64,000 bases of DNA from Bradyrhizobium lablabi (lineage in GTDB: Bacteria; Pseudomonadota; Alphaproteobacteria; Rhizobiales; Xanthobacteraceae). Location: the NCBI RefSeq assembly GCF_900141755.1, contig NZ_LT670844.1, positions 2,356,001 to 2,420,000 on the forward strand. Direction: 5' to 3'. The position numbers were made by a program, and so were the translations under genes. This document shows positions 9,771 through 18,423 of this stretch, piece after piece. How positions within the stretch are numbered: the stretch's first letter is position 1; each line of letters starts with the position of its first letter. The notes below the pieces were generated by a model. It was given only the letters and a program-made list of their open reading frames with translations. It did no database searches and was not told the DNA's origin.

Positions 9771-9905
9771 TCGCCCGGCATAGCCGTCCGAAGGACGGCG
9801 TCGCTTCCGCTTGCCTATGACCGGGCGACCCAGTAGCCCGCAGCGTTAGTGATCAAGCAGAAAGGCCGCGGCGTACTGGATCACCCGCTTTCGCGGGTGA
9901 TGACG
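9771..9905. repeat. Two dispersed palindromic repeats
   Basis: A 17-bp palindrome gccgtccgaaggacggc (9783-9799) also occurs at 12643-12659, 20963-20979 and 26085-26101. It is followed by a copy of the tactggatcacccgc...gcgggtgatgac hairpin at 9870-9905. Confidence 0.75.
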
Positions 9906-9943
9906 AGTTATTGCTCGGCTGTTGTTGCGTTCCCGGTGAGGGA

Positions 9944-10810
9944 TCAACCCGGCTTGCGCAGCAGCGGTTCGCCGGCGCGGATGCAGGCGCCGTCCTTTAC
10001 GTTGTCGCAGAATTCAAAATGATCGGGCAACAGCACGATGATGGTCGAGCCGTGCTCGAACCAGCCGAGCTCATCGCCCTTGCGCACGCTGACATCGCAA
10101 GGAAAAGCCGTTGGCCCGCGGCTTTGGGCGTTGAGCAGCACATCGAGGAAATGCAGCCGGATGCTGGCGACCAGGATCGCTGCGACCGGCACCAGGGTCA
10201 GCGCCTCGCCTGTCGCCAGGTGCGTTTGAATCACCGCGCGCTCGTTCTTGCAAAACAGCTTTTCGATGCGCTTTAGCGCGATCGGATTGACGTTCCAGGT
10301 ATCGCCGGAGATAAAATTGACCCGCTCGATCCGGCAATCATGCGGCGCGTGAAAGCGGTGGTACATGCTCGAGGTCAGCCGTAAGGTGATAAATCGTCCG
10401 TTGCGGTGGGTATCGACCAGCGCGGGATCGCCGAGCAGGTCCAGCAGCGAATACCCGGCGCCCTTGACCTGAAACAATTCGGTATCGGCGATCGCGCCGT
10501 GTGCGCCGATGATGGCGTCGCACGGGCTGACCACGATCGACGGGTCCGGATCGGGCGGCCGCAGGCCGGGGCGCAGCTCGCGGGTAAAACAGTCGTGCAG
10601 GCTCTTGAAATGGGTCTTGCGCGCTTCGGTAAGATCAAGATCGGAGAACAGCCGCCAGCACGCGATCGAGAGATCGCGAATCAACGGCTGTTCGATCTTG
10701 CTGAACCAGCCCATGAACCGGGTCAAAGCGGCGCGGGGGACACGGTTGGTCAACAGGAAGTTGAGGTCTTCCTGCTGGGTAAAGGTGGCAATGAGGCTTT
10801 TGACTGTCAT
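9944..10810 (-). CDS. psd: Phosphatidylserine decarboxylase (E. coli-type)
   Basis: 288 residues from the ATG at 10810. All parts of the pyruvoyl enzyme are present: D98 in VSPCDAI, H154 in YHRFHAP, and the self-cleavage site G254-S255-T256. The residue before the site is His (HGST) where most enzymes have Leu. Length and residue numbering track E. coli Psd closely, not the shorter rhizobial form, so it may be a second decarboxylase. It makes phosphatidylethanolamine, or acts on a related serine lipid. It is divergent from the aminotransferase at 10845; the starts are ~35 bp apart. An in-frame ATG at 10846 is less likely because it would overlap that gene. Confidence 0.85.
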   Translation of the reverse strand: MTVKSLIATFTQQEDLNFLLTNRVPRAALTRFMGWFSKIEQPLIRDLSIACWRLFSDLDLTEARKTHFKSLHDCFTRELRPGLRPPDPDPSIVVSPCDAIIGAHGAIADTELFQVKGAGYSLLDLLGDPALVDTHRNGRFITLRLTSSMYHRFHAPHDCRIERVNFISGDTWNVNPIALKRIEKLFCKNERAVIQTHLATGEALTLVPVAAILVASIRLHFLDVLLNAQSRGPTAFPCDVSVRKGDELGWFEHGSTIIVLLPDHFEFCDNVKDGACIRAGEPLLRKPG

Positions 10811-10844
10811 GAATCTGTCAGAAGGACTGGTTAGCGCTTTTGTC

Positions 10845-12509
10845 ATGGATTCGCAGCTCTCGATTCTATCTCTCGCCGCCGGCGCGGTCGCCGCGACCGC
10901 CGTGGTCGCTCCCAAGGTGAAAGCCCGGCTGGCGCTGTCGCGCGCCAAACACCGCTCGCTGACCGGGCATTCCAAGATGTCGCGCGCGGTGGCGCGGCTG
11001 ATCCCGTTTTACGAGTTCGACCTCAACCATTTTTTCAAGTCGGACGGCGCGCCGTCCGAAGTGGCCACGCAGCGCCATGATGGCTTTTTTAGGCTTGCGG
11101 GCCTCTACGAGGACCGTTTTGCGCGCAGCCGGCAGATGACCAAGGAAGCAGCAGGCCAGATTTCCGACTTGCAATTCACCCAAAGCTACCGTGTGCCGTT
11201 TCAATATAGCCGGCTGGTCCGTGAGCATCTCGGCGCCGGCAGTTTTATGCAGGCGTCGAGCGGCGTCACCCTGACCGACCTCGACGGGAATGTGTTTTAC
11301 GATCTTGCCGGCTCCTACGGCGTCAATATTTTCGGCAATGATTTTTACAAGGAATGCATTGCGGGTGCCGAGAAGCGGGCGCAGGCGCTGGGCCCCGTGC
11401 TCGGCTTCTATCATCCCGTTGTCGCCGAAAACGTCCGCAGGCTCGCCGAGATTTCCGGGCTCGACGAAGTCTCGTTCCACATGTCCGGCACCGAAGCCGT
11501 GATGCAGGCGGTGCGGCTCGCGCGCTACCACACCAAGCGCTCGCATCTGGTTCGCTTTGCCGGCGCCTATCACGGCTGGTGGGGCGACGTGCAGCCCGGC
11601 GTCGGCAATCCGATTTCGCCGCACGAAACCTATACGCTGGCCGACATGTCCGAGCGCACGCTTCACGTCTTGAGGACGCGGCGCGATATCGCCTGCGTGC
11701 TGGTCAATCCGCTGCAGGCGCTGCATCCGAACGCCAATGCGCCCGGCGATTCCGCCCTGGTCGACAGCTCGCGCGGCGCAAGTTTTGATCGCGCGGCCTA
11801 TGGCGAATGGCTCAAAGCGCTGCGGCAAGTCTGCACCGAGCGCAATATCGTCCTGATCTTCGACGAGGTATTCGTCGGCTTCCGGCTCGCCGCCGGCGGC
11901 GCGCAGGAATATTTTGGCGTGCGCGCCGACATGGTGACCTATGGCAAGAGCCTTGCCGGTGGGCTGCCCGTCGGCGTCGTCTGTGGACGCAAGGAATTGA
12001 TGCGCCGCTTCCGCGACGACCGGCCCGCCGACGTCTGCTTCGCGCGCGGCACCTTCAATTCGCACCCTTACGTCATGACGGCGATGGACGAATTCCTGAG
12101 CCGCCTCGCCAGTCCGAATTTCCACGCGGTCTATAACGGGCTCGACGAGATCTGGAATTCCCGCGCGGCGCAGCTGAACGAGGCGCTTGCCGCGCAAGAC
12201 CTGCCGGTCCGCGTCGCCAATATGTCCTCGATCTGGACCGTGCATTATACCGAGCCGTCCCGTTACAACTGGATGCTGCAATATTACCTGCGCGCCGAAG
12301 GGCTCGCGCTGAGCTGGGTCGGCACCGGCCGGCTGATCTTCAGCCTGAACTACACGGAAGCGGATTTCGCCGAAGTCGCAAAGCGCTTTGTCGCCGCCGC
12401 GGAAAAAATGAAAGCGGACGGCTGGTGGTGGAACGGCGCGTCCCTCACCAACAAGCAAATCCGCCGGCAGATTCTGAAAGAGATGCTGGCCAGCCGATTT
12501 TCCCGCTAG
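10845..12509 (+). CDS. Membrane-anchored class III aminotransferase
   Basis: 554 residues. A hydrophobic segment at ~6-22 suggests an N-terminal membrane anchor, and a ~110-residue extension precedes the PLP fold. The fold has SGTEAVMQAVRLARYH (~214), the cofactor Asp D340 in LIFDEVF, and the PLP-binding Lys K368 in TYGKSLAGGLP. It is closest in pattern to glutamate-1-semialdehyde aminomutase-like enzymes, but the anchor and the neighbours (Psd, PmtA, GT4) argue for a lipid or lipid-linked substrate; this is inference. An ATG at 10809 is an alternative start. Confidence 0.82.
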   Translation: MDSQLSILSLAAGAVAATAVVAPKVKARLALSRAKHRSLTGHSKMSRAVARLIPFYEFDLNHFFKSDGAPSEVATQRHDGFFRLAGLYEDRFARSRQMTKEAAGQISDLQFTQSYRVPFQYSRLVREHLGAGSFMQASSGVTLTDLDGNVFYDLAGSYGVNIFGNDFYKECIAGAEKRAQALGPVLGFYHPVVAENVRRLAEISGLDEVSFHMSGTEAVMQAVRLARYHTKRSHLVRFAGAYHGWWGDVQPGVGNPISPHETYTLADMSERTLHVLRTRRDIACVLVNPLQALHPNANAPGDSALVDSSRGASFDRAAYGEWLKALRQVCTERNIVLIFDEVFVGFRLAAGGAQEYFGVRADMVTYGKSLAGGLPVGVVCGRKELMRRFRDDRPADVCFARGTFNSHPYVMTAMDEFLSRLASPNFHAVYNGLDEIWNSRAAQLNEALAAQDLPVRVANMSSIWTVHYTEPSRYNWMLQYYLRAEGLALSWVGTGRLIFSLNYTEADFAEVAKRFVAAAEKMKADGWWWNGASLTNKQIRRQILKEMLASRFSR

Positions 12510-12531
12510 CGCATTTGCCAACACGGGGGCC

Positions 12532-12720
12532 TCGTCCTTCGAGACGCATCGCTCTGCGATGCTCCTCAGGATGAGGTTCGCCGGACCCTCATGGTGAGGA
12601 GCGCGGCAGCGCCGCGCGTCTCGAACCACGAGGCCGTGCATAGCCGTCCGAAGGACGGCGTCGCTTCTTGCGGTTAGACCGCCAAGACGTGGATGCCCGG
12701 GACAAGCCCGGGCCTGACGA
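12532..12720. repeat. Cluster of three palindromic repeats
   Basis: Contains a ccttcgagacgc...cctcaggatgagg element, the gccgtccgaaggacggc palindrome (12643-12659), and a gacgtggatgcccgggacaagcccgggc element (from ~12690). It fills the gap between two convergent genes. Confidence 0.7.
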
Positions 12721-12747
12721 CGTTGAGACTGCACTGCGAGTCAAAGT

Positions 12748-13380
12748 TCAGGCGTGCTGCTCTTCCAGCCCGTGCTCGATGAGATCATGGCCGGGGTCGA
12801 TCAGTTCGCCCTTCAACAGATAGAGCGGCGCCTTGTGATAGAGTTTGAAGTCGTTGAAGGGATCGGTCAGGATCTTGGTCATCCAGACCAGGCCGGTTTC
12901 GACATCGCGGATGAAGAACAGGTGCACGGTACGGAACAAAAGCCCGCCGACGCCCACCACCAGCCAGATTTTTGCTACTTGACGCATGAAATCGGCCGGC
13001 GAGGCCCAGGGCGTGAAGAGGCCGAACAGGGTCGGATCGAAGTACAGCACCACCGGCGATGCAGCCCAGATCGACATCAGCACGACCTTGCGCCGCAGAT
13101 TGTACCCGACCTTGATCTCTTCCTTGTGCTCGTGGGTCGCCTGATTGAGGTGGTCGTAGCCCCTCGGCTCGAAGAAGAAGTGCCCGGCCTGGCGTGACGT
13201 CATCGAGACCAGCCAGCCAATCAGCGCGGACGCCACCGGATCGAAAAACATCATCGCATAGCCGATCATGAAGCTGACTGCGCTGACGAAGTGCAGGCTC
13301 TGGTTGATCCGGCTGTGATGGTAATAGCGGTGATCATCCCAGCGTTGGATGCGCAGCTGCTCCCGGAAGTTCTTGATCAT
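12748..13380 (-). CDS. Membrane protein resembling Mpo1/DUF962
   Basis: 210 residues with about four hydrophobic segments (~28-65, 94-112, 138-160). The N-terminal HHSRINQSLHF and the loop motif RQAGHFFFEPRGYD resemble the H-x-x-x-N-x-x-x-H and GH-x-x-FE motifs of the Mpo1/DUF962 family, iron-dependent enzymes of 2-hydroxy fatty acid alpha-oxidation. The assignment is by motif only. It lies downstream of pmtA on the same strand with a 126-bp gap, inside the lipid cluster. Confidence 0.55.
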   Translation of the reverse strand: MIKNFREQLRIQRWDDHRYYHHSRINQSLHFVSAVSFMIGYAMMFFDPVASALIGWLVSMTSRQAGHFFFEPRGYDHLNQATHEHKEEIKVGYNLRRKVVLMSIWAASPVVLYFDPTLFGLFTPWASPADFMRQVAKIWLVVGVGGLLFRTVHLFFIRDVETGLVWMTKILTDPFNDFKLYHKAPLYLLKGELIDPGHDLIEHGLEEQHA

Positions 13381-13506
13381 TCTCTCACCCCAAAAAATAG
13401 GTTGATTCGTTTTACAAGGATTCGATGTACGGCATATGACATCATCAAAATGTCACATGACGTGACGCGATGACGTCGCCATACGGCGAACGTCAGCCGC
13501 CCTAAT

Positions 13507-14196
13507 TCAGGCGGCGACCGCCATTTCGGTTTTCCGGATGCGAACCAGCGAGAAGTGACCGAGCGGCGGTACCAGGCGGCGCTCGACCAATTCCACGCCA
13601 TGCGCGCCCGCCAGCCATTGAGCATAGCGCGACCAGGCGAATTCAGCCGTGCGGAAGCCGAGCGGACGCACCACCGGCTGCAACCGCTGCTCGATGAAAC
13701 GGCGCACCCCGGCATCGGCGCTGACCCGGGTCAGGATGATCAGTTCGCCGCCGGGCCGCAGCACCCGGGCGAACTCGTCGAGCGCCACTTCCGGGTTAGG
13801 CACCGCGGTGACGACATATTGCGCCATCACCACGTCGAACGAATTGTCGGGAAATTCGATTTTTTCGGCGTCCATGACGGCGAGGCCCTCGACATTCTTC
13901 AGGCGGAGCTCGTCGACCCTTCGTTTGGCCTTGCGCAGCATCGCTTCGGAAATATCGGTGCCGAAGATGCGAAGATGCGGGGCGTATTGCGGCAACGAGA
14001 TTCCGGTGCCGACGCCGACCTCGAGCACGCGGCCGCCGATCTTGTTGGTCGCCGCAATCGCCGCCTTGCGTCCCTTTGAGAACACGCCGCCAAACACGAG
14101 GTCGTAAACCGGCGCCCAGCGGTCATAGGCCTGTTCGACCGTCTCGCGGTCGAAATCCAACTGCCTTGCGCCGTCAAGCTTCATAATTTCTGCCAT
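13507..14196 (-). CDS. pmtA: Phospholipid N-methyltransferase (Rhodobacter type)
   Basis: 229 residues. The SAM-binding motif I, LEVGVGTGISLPQY at ~58-71, is the diagnostic form for Rhodobacter-type PmtA, with DISEAML and the post-motif VLRPGGELIIL. The family methylates phosphatidylethanolamine towards phosphatidylcholine. It lies 78 bp downstream of the GT4 gene on the same strand, probably as one transcription unit with it and the Mpo1-like gene. Bradyrhizobium carries several Pmt enzymes with different specificities, so the exact methylation step is uncertain. Confidence 0.8.
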   Translation of the reverse strand: MAEIMKLDGARQLDFDRETVEQAYDRWAPVYDLVFGGVFSKGRKAAIAATNKIGGRVLEVGVGTGISLPQYAPHLRIFGTDISEAMLRKAKRRVDELRLKNVEGLAVMDAEKIEFPDNSFDVVMAQYVVTAVPNPEVALDEFARVLRPGGELIILTRVSADAGVRRFIEQRLQPVVRPLGFRTAEFAWSRYAQWLAGAHGVELVERRLVPPLGHFSLVRIRKTEMAVAA

Positions 14197-14274
14197 GGTA
14201 ACTCTCGTTTGTCGTTGTAAGGGTTTTAAATCAGCCTTGATTGAGTAAGACTCGCCAAATCAGCCTTTGCCAAA

Positions 14275-15330
14275 TCAACCTTGCACCGTGCTTCTGCCGG
14301 CCACGCGGACGGCAGGCCGCAGCGAGCGGCTCGGCTGCAACGCACTCAAATTGCCGATGAACTGCCTGGCGCTGTTCTCCCAGGAACGCTCCAGCGCAAA
14401 ACTCCGGCAGGAGTCGCGGGACATGGTCAGCGCGCGCAGACAAGCGCTGCGCAGATCGTTGTCCAGCGCGCCGATCGGATGATCGGCGATCACATCAAGC
14501 GGGCCGGTGACCGGAAAAGCCGCGACCGGCGTGCCGCAGGCCAGCGCTTCGAGCTGAACCACGCCGAATGTGTCGGTCAGGCTCGGGAAGACGAAGACGT
14601 CCGCTGCCGCCAGATGCGAGGTCAGGTCTTGGCCGGTTTTTTCGCCCAAAAACCTCACTTGCGGATAGCGCCGCTCAAGCTCGGCTTTCTGCGGCCCGTC
14701 GCCGATCACGACCTTCGATCCCGGCAGGTCGAGGACAAGAAACGCTTCGATGTTCTTCTCCACCGCGACACGGCCCATCGTCATGAAAATCGGTTTCGGC
14801 AGATCGAGTTTCGCCGGATCGTCGGGGTTGAAGAGATTTGTGTCGACGCCGCGGCCCCAGAAGCCGAGCTTCTTAAAACCTTTGGCGGCAAGCTCCTGCC
14901 GGAGCGACGGAGTCGCGACCATGGTCATGGCGCCCGCGGCGTGAAAATGCCGCAGCACCGCATAGCTCAGCGCGGCGGGGATGATCGAGCGTACCGCGAT
15001 ATATTCCGGAAAGCGCGTCGTATACGAGGTCGTAAAGGCAAGCTTGCGGCGCAGGCAATGGGCCCGCACCGCCCAACCGATCGGCCCCTCGGTTGCGATA
15101 TGGATGGCTTCAGGTGCTGCCGCCTCGACCCGGCGGGCGATTTCGCGCCGGTTCGGCAAGGCGATCCGAAGCCCCGGATAGGTCGGCACGCCCACCGACG
15201 GAAACCCCTCGGGGGTCAAGAAGGAGACGTCGGCGCCGAGCGCCGAGGCGCTGCGGGCGAGCGAGGTTAACGTGCGCACCACGCCGTTTACCTGCGGATG
15301 CCAAGCGTCGGTCGCAATCAATATCCGCAT
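14275..15330 (-). CDS. GT4-family glycosyltransferase
   Basis: 351 residues from the ATG at 15330. The N-terminal RILIATDAWHPQVNGVVRTL is the acceptor-side signature of GT4 enzymes acting on diacylglycerol or phosphatidylinositol-type lipids. The nucleotide-sugar side has a GRVAVEKN motif, VIGDGPQ, and the E-x7-E region FPSLTDTFGVVQLEALACG. Position directly upstream of pmtA supports a glycolipid product, such as a glucuronosyl- or mannosyl-diacylglycerol, but the sugar cannot be read from sequence. Confidence 0.8.
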   Translation of the reverse strand: MRILIATDAWHPQVNGVVRTLTSLARSASALGADVSFLTPEGFPSVGVPTYPGLRIALPNRREIARRVEAAAPEAIHIATEGPIGWAVRAHCLRRKLAFTTSYTTRFPEYIAVRSIIPAALSYAVLRHFHAAGAMTMVATPSLRQELAAKGFKKLGFWGRGVDTNLFNPDDPAKLDLPKPIFMTMGRVAVEKNIEAFLVLDLPGSKVVIGDGPQKAELERRYPQVRFLGEKTGQDLTSHLAAADVFVFPSLTDTFGVVQLEALACGTPVAAFPVTGPLDVIADHPIGALDNDLRSACLRALTMSRDSCRSFALERSWENSARQFIGNLSALQPSRSLRPAVRVAGRSTVQG

Positions 15331-15468
15331 GACGGGAATCCACGGCCTTAAGGTGATTCTCAAGGCGCGACGTTCAACCACGGATATTTCAGGCGTGTGA
15401 CGTCATCGATCCGTAACCATTCTTTTTCGCATCCCCTTCACGGCTTTTTGGCCGGCCACGACACACTA

Positions 15469-15520
15469 ACGAAACATTTCCTTACCTCGACGAAACCATT
15501 TTGCGGTTTCGACGCAAACG
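15469..15520 (+). promoter_or_regulatory. Tandem acgaaac boxes upstream of the L,D-transpeptidase gene
   Basis: acgaaaca at 15469, acgaaacc at 15490 and gcaaacg at 15514: the same boxes and the same 21 and 24 bp offsets as at 7657-7708. They lie about 95-145 bp before the ATG at 15615. Confidence 0.5.
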
Positions 15521-15614
15521 TTCTGAAACGGCCGCCCTGTACATGTCCTCCCCAACGAGGCGCCGAATGGGCGCCAGGGCGCTACAGACAGACTAAAAAC
15601 ACAGGGGACGTTCG

Positions 15615-16304
15615 ATGCTCAATCTGGATGCATTCAAGCCGTATGCCCGCCGTGCCGCTGCCTTCGGGGCGCTGGCGATCGGCGCGCTTTCGTTTTCCGG
15701 CTCCGCTGTGGCCGCGCCGCTGGAGCTGTTTCCCTTTGTCATGACGCCGCCGGTACAATCGGCGCCGCCGCCGGTCCAGGCCGCGCCCTCCGAGGACGAA
15801 GGCACCGCCACAGAACTGCCGGCCCGCTTGCGCCGCCAGATCGTGACCTATGCCAGCCACGAGGCGCCCGGCACCATCATCATCGATACTCCCAACACCT
15901 ATCTCTATTATGTGCTCGGAGGCGGCCAGGCGATCCGCTACGGCATCGGCGTCGGCCGCGACGGCTTTACCTGGTCCGGCGTGCAATCGATCACCAAGAA
16001 GGCGGAGTGGCCGGATTGGACCCCGCCGCCGGAAATGATCGCGCGCCAGCCCTATCTGCCGCGCCAGATGGCCGGCGGCCCCGGCAACCCGCTCGGCGCG
16101 CGGGCCATGTATCTCGGCGGCACCGTGTACCGCATCCACGGCACCAACGCGCCGGGCACCATCGGCACCCATGTTTCGTCCGGCTGCATCCGCCTCACCA
16201 ATGACGACGTCACTGACCTCTATTCGCGGGTCAATGTCGGCACCAAGGTGATCGTGCTGCCGATGGACCGCCGCGCCGACAATACCAACGGCAAGCGCGG
16301 CTGA
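15615..16304 (+). CDS. L,D-transpeptidase (YkuD), short form
   Basis: 229 residues with a signal peptide and short Pro-rich linker. The YkuD domain spans ~75-215 with the catalytic motif HGTNAPGTIG...SSGCIRL; Cys is the nucleophile. These enzymes make 3-3 peptidoglycan cross-links or attach proteins to peptidoglycan in the periplasm. The catalytic domain is strikingly similar to the longer paralogue at 58715-59989 (IIDTPNTYLYYVLGGG, MAGGPGNPLGARAMYLG shared). The RBS aggggacgt precedes the ATG. Confidence 0.92.
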   Translation: MLNLDAFKPYARRAAAFGALAIGALSFSGSAVAAPLELFPFVMTPPVQSAPPPVQAAPSEDEGTATELPARLRRQIVTYASHEAPGTIIIDTPNTYLYYVLGGGQAIRYGIGVGRDGFTWSGVQSITKKAEWPDWTPPPEMIARQPYLPRQMAGGPGNPLGARAMYLGGTVYRIHGTNAPGTIGTHVSSGCIRLTNDDVTDLYSRVNVGTKVIVLPMDRRADNTNGKRG

Positions 16305-16333
16305 TCGGCCCAGCTGAAAATCTAGCGGAAAGA

Positions 16334-16359
16334 ATGGCGCGGTCTCCGCGCCATTTTTG
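16334..16359 (+). terminator. Rho-independent terminator after the L,D-transpeptidase gene
   Basis: 9-bp stem atggcgcgg / ccgcgccat with a 3-base loop, followed by ttttgt. Confidence 0.85.
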
Positions 16360-16551
16360 TTTCTGACCGGACACAAACTTTTGTCGTCTCCGCTTTCGCA
16401 GGGACGACATCGTGGGGACGCTTTGCCGTTCCTCTCGCGCCATCCCATCGCCACAGTAAGGCCCCGGATTCTTTCGATTTATTCACATTGCCGCGCTATG
16501 GCGCGGCTACCGGCCGCTCTATAGTCTGTGCCGCGGAATCAGTCCGGGGAC

Positions 16552-18123
16552 ATGATGCGCCAGGCGGTGAGCCTCAAAACCATCCTGCTCGCGATCGCCG
16601 TGATCGTGGTTTCGTTTTTCGTCAGCCTGAAAGCCATGGACTGGCTGTCGCCGCGCGCGGCGATCGCCCCTCCGCCGCTGACGCAATTGCCGCCGCTGCC
16701 GCCGGCCGCGCGCAACTCCAGCATCATTGCGCCGGTCTCGGTTGCGCTGTCGGCGATTCGCGACGCCGCCGATCGCGCGGCGCCGCGCGATTTCGCCGGC
16801 AAGGCCGACAACCCGGTGTCGCAGGTATTGCAAAACGCCGATATCGGCTGGACCGCGTCGCGCGGGCCTATCGCGGCGACCGGCGCGCAGGACGTGCTGT
16901 CGCTGTCGACCGCGCTGACCGGAAAGCTCAATGTCACGGGTTCGCTATCGTCGAAAGCAACGGGTGCGGTCGGTGACGCGATCGGCGGGTTGCTCGGCGG
17001 CAATCTCGGCAAGCAGATCGGCAGCGTCAATATCAAGGCGCTCAACGCCAGCGCCGAGATCAAGGGCGGCGTCACCTTCACCTCGCGGCCAAAAATCGCC
17101 GCCAGCTGGCACCTCGAACCTAACCTGGCCGCGCAGGTCGATCTGGGCGACACCAGCCTTGCGGTGGCCGGCGCCCGCGTCAACGTCCCGGCGCAGGTCA
17201 AGCCATTGCTCGACAAGACGGTCGGCGAACAGATCGCCGCCGTCGAGAGCCGGCTGCGCACTGATCCGACGCTGGAGCGCAACGCGCGGGCGCAATGGGC
17301 CAGGGCCTGCCGCTCGATCCCGCTGCAAGGCACTGCCGCGACCACGGCACTGCCGGCGCTTTGGCTGGAGATGCGGCCGACGCGGGCGATCGCAGCCCAG
17401 CCGCATGTCGATGCGTCCGCGGTCACGCTGACCATCGGTATCGAGGCGGAGACCCGCATCACCCCGGTCGAGACCAAACCCGATTGCCCGTTTCCCGCCA
17501 TTATCAGCATCGTGCCGCCGACGCCGGGCGGGGTCGCCATCGGGGTGCCGATCGACGTACCGTTTACCGACCTCAACAAGATCCTGGAGACGCAGCTTTC
17601 GGGGCGGACCTTTCCCGAGGACGGTTCGGGCTCGGTCGACGTCGCCGTCAAGCGCGCCAGCGTCACGGCCTCGGGCAACCGGCTCCTGATTTCGCTGCGG
17701 GTGCGCGCCAAGGAGAAAGAGAGTTTCTTTGGATTTGGCGGTGAAGCCGACGTGCACATCTGGGGCCGACCGGTGCTGGACGAAGCGCAGCAGACGCTGC
17801 GGCTGACCGACATCGAGCTCGCGGTCGAATCGGAAGCCGCCTTCGGGCTGCTCGGCGCGGCCGCGCGCGCGGCCATGCCGCATCTACAGAAGGCGCTGGC
17901 GGAGAAGGCAACGATCGACCTCAAGCCGTTCGCCGCCAACGCCCAGAAAAAGATCGCGGCCGCGATCGCGGATTATCAGAAGAACGAGGACGGCGTGCGG
18001 GTAGCTGCGGAAATCACCAGCCTCCGGCTAGCCGACATCGCCTTCGATTCCAAAACGCTGCGCGTGATCGCGGAAGCCCAGGGCGCGATCAATGTCGTCA
18101 TCACGGCGCTGCCGGGGTTTTAG
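16552..18123 (+). CDS. DUF4403 envelope protein
   Basis: About 523 residues from the ATG at 16552 (GGGGA immediately upstream; ATG 16555 also fits). One N-terminal hydrophobic segment (~7-24) acts as anchor or signal. The rest has the long beta-rich layout of DUF4403 proteins, with repeated ALNASAEIKGGV / VAVKRASVTASG-like strands that recall lipid-transfer (TULIP/SMP-like) folds. Function is not established. Confidence 0.75.
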   Translation: MMRQAVSLKTILLAIAVIVVSFFVSLKAMDWLSPRAAIAPPPLTQLPPLPPAARNSSIIAPVSVALSAIRDAADRAAPRDFAGKADNPVSQVLQNADIGWTASRGPIAATGAQDVLSLSTALTGKLNVTGSLSSKATGAVGDAIGGLLGGNLGKQIGSVNIKALNASAEIKGGVTFTSRPKIAASWHLEPNLAAQVDLGDTSLAVAGARVNVPAQVKPLLDKTVGEQIAAVESRLRTDPTLERNARAQWARACRSIPLQGTAATTALPALWLEMRPTRAIAAQPHVDASAVTLTIGIEAETRITPVETKPDCPFPAIISIVPPTPGGVAIGVPIDVPFTDLNKILETQLSGRTFPEDGSGSVDVAVKRASVTASGNRLLISLRVRAKEKESFFGFGGEADVHIWGRPVLDEAQQTLRLTDIELAVESEAAFGLLGAAARAAMPHLQKALAEKATIDLKPFAANAQKKIAAAIADYQKNEDGVRVAAEITSLRLADIAFDSKTLRVIAEAQGAINVVITALPGF

Positions 18124-18148
18124 ATGTTCTCGCTCGCCCGCTTCCTTC

Positions 18149-18289
18149 TCCCTCGCCCCGCCCTTCGCGGGGAGAGGGTTGGGGTGAGGGGCTCTCTCCA
18201 CAAATTCAGACTCGCGGAGAGTCCCCCTCACCCGGATTTTGCGCCACGCGCAAAATCCGACCTCTCGCCGCAAGCGGGGCGAGGTAAGA
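18149..18289. repeat. ~140-bp composite palindromic repeat, copy 1
   Basis: Begins cctcgccccgcccttcgcgg and ends cgcaagcggggcgaggtaag, with inner inverted arms (gtgaggggctct / tccccctcaccc). Same orientation as the copy at 19648-19788; the copy at 27616-27751 is inverted. It lies between the DUF4403 gene and the binding-protein gene. Confidence 0.8.
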
Positions 18290-18423
18290 AAGAAATGCCG
18301 CCCGCTTTTTAACCATTCCCCCACGTTCCCTCCCCGCCTTTGGCTTTGCAGCCGTCGTCCAAGCCGGATACAAGCAAAACTTCAAACCGAAGCCCTTAAA
18401 CAAGAAGCCTGGGAGAAGAAACC

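Noticed and set aside
10866..12734. 622-codon minus-strand ORF opposite the aminotransferase gene
   Set aside because: Shadow ORF of a high-GC gene.
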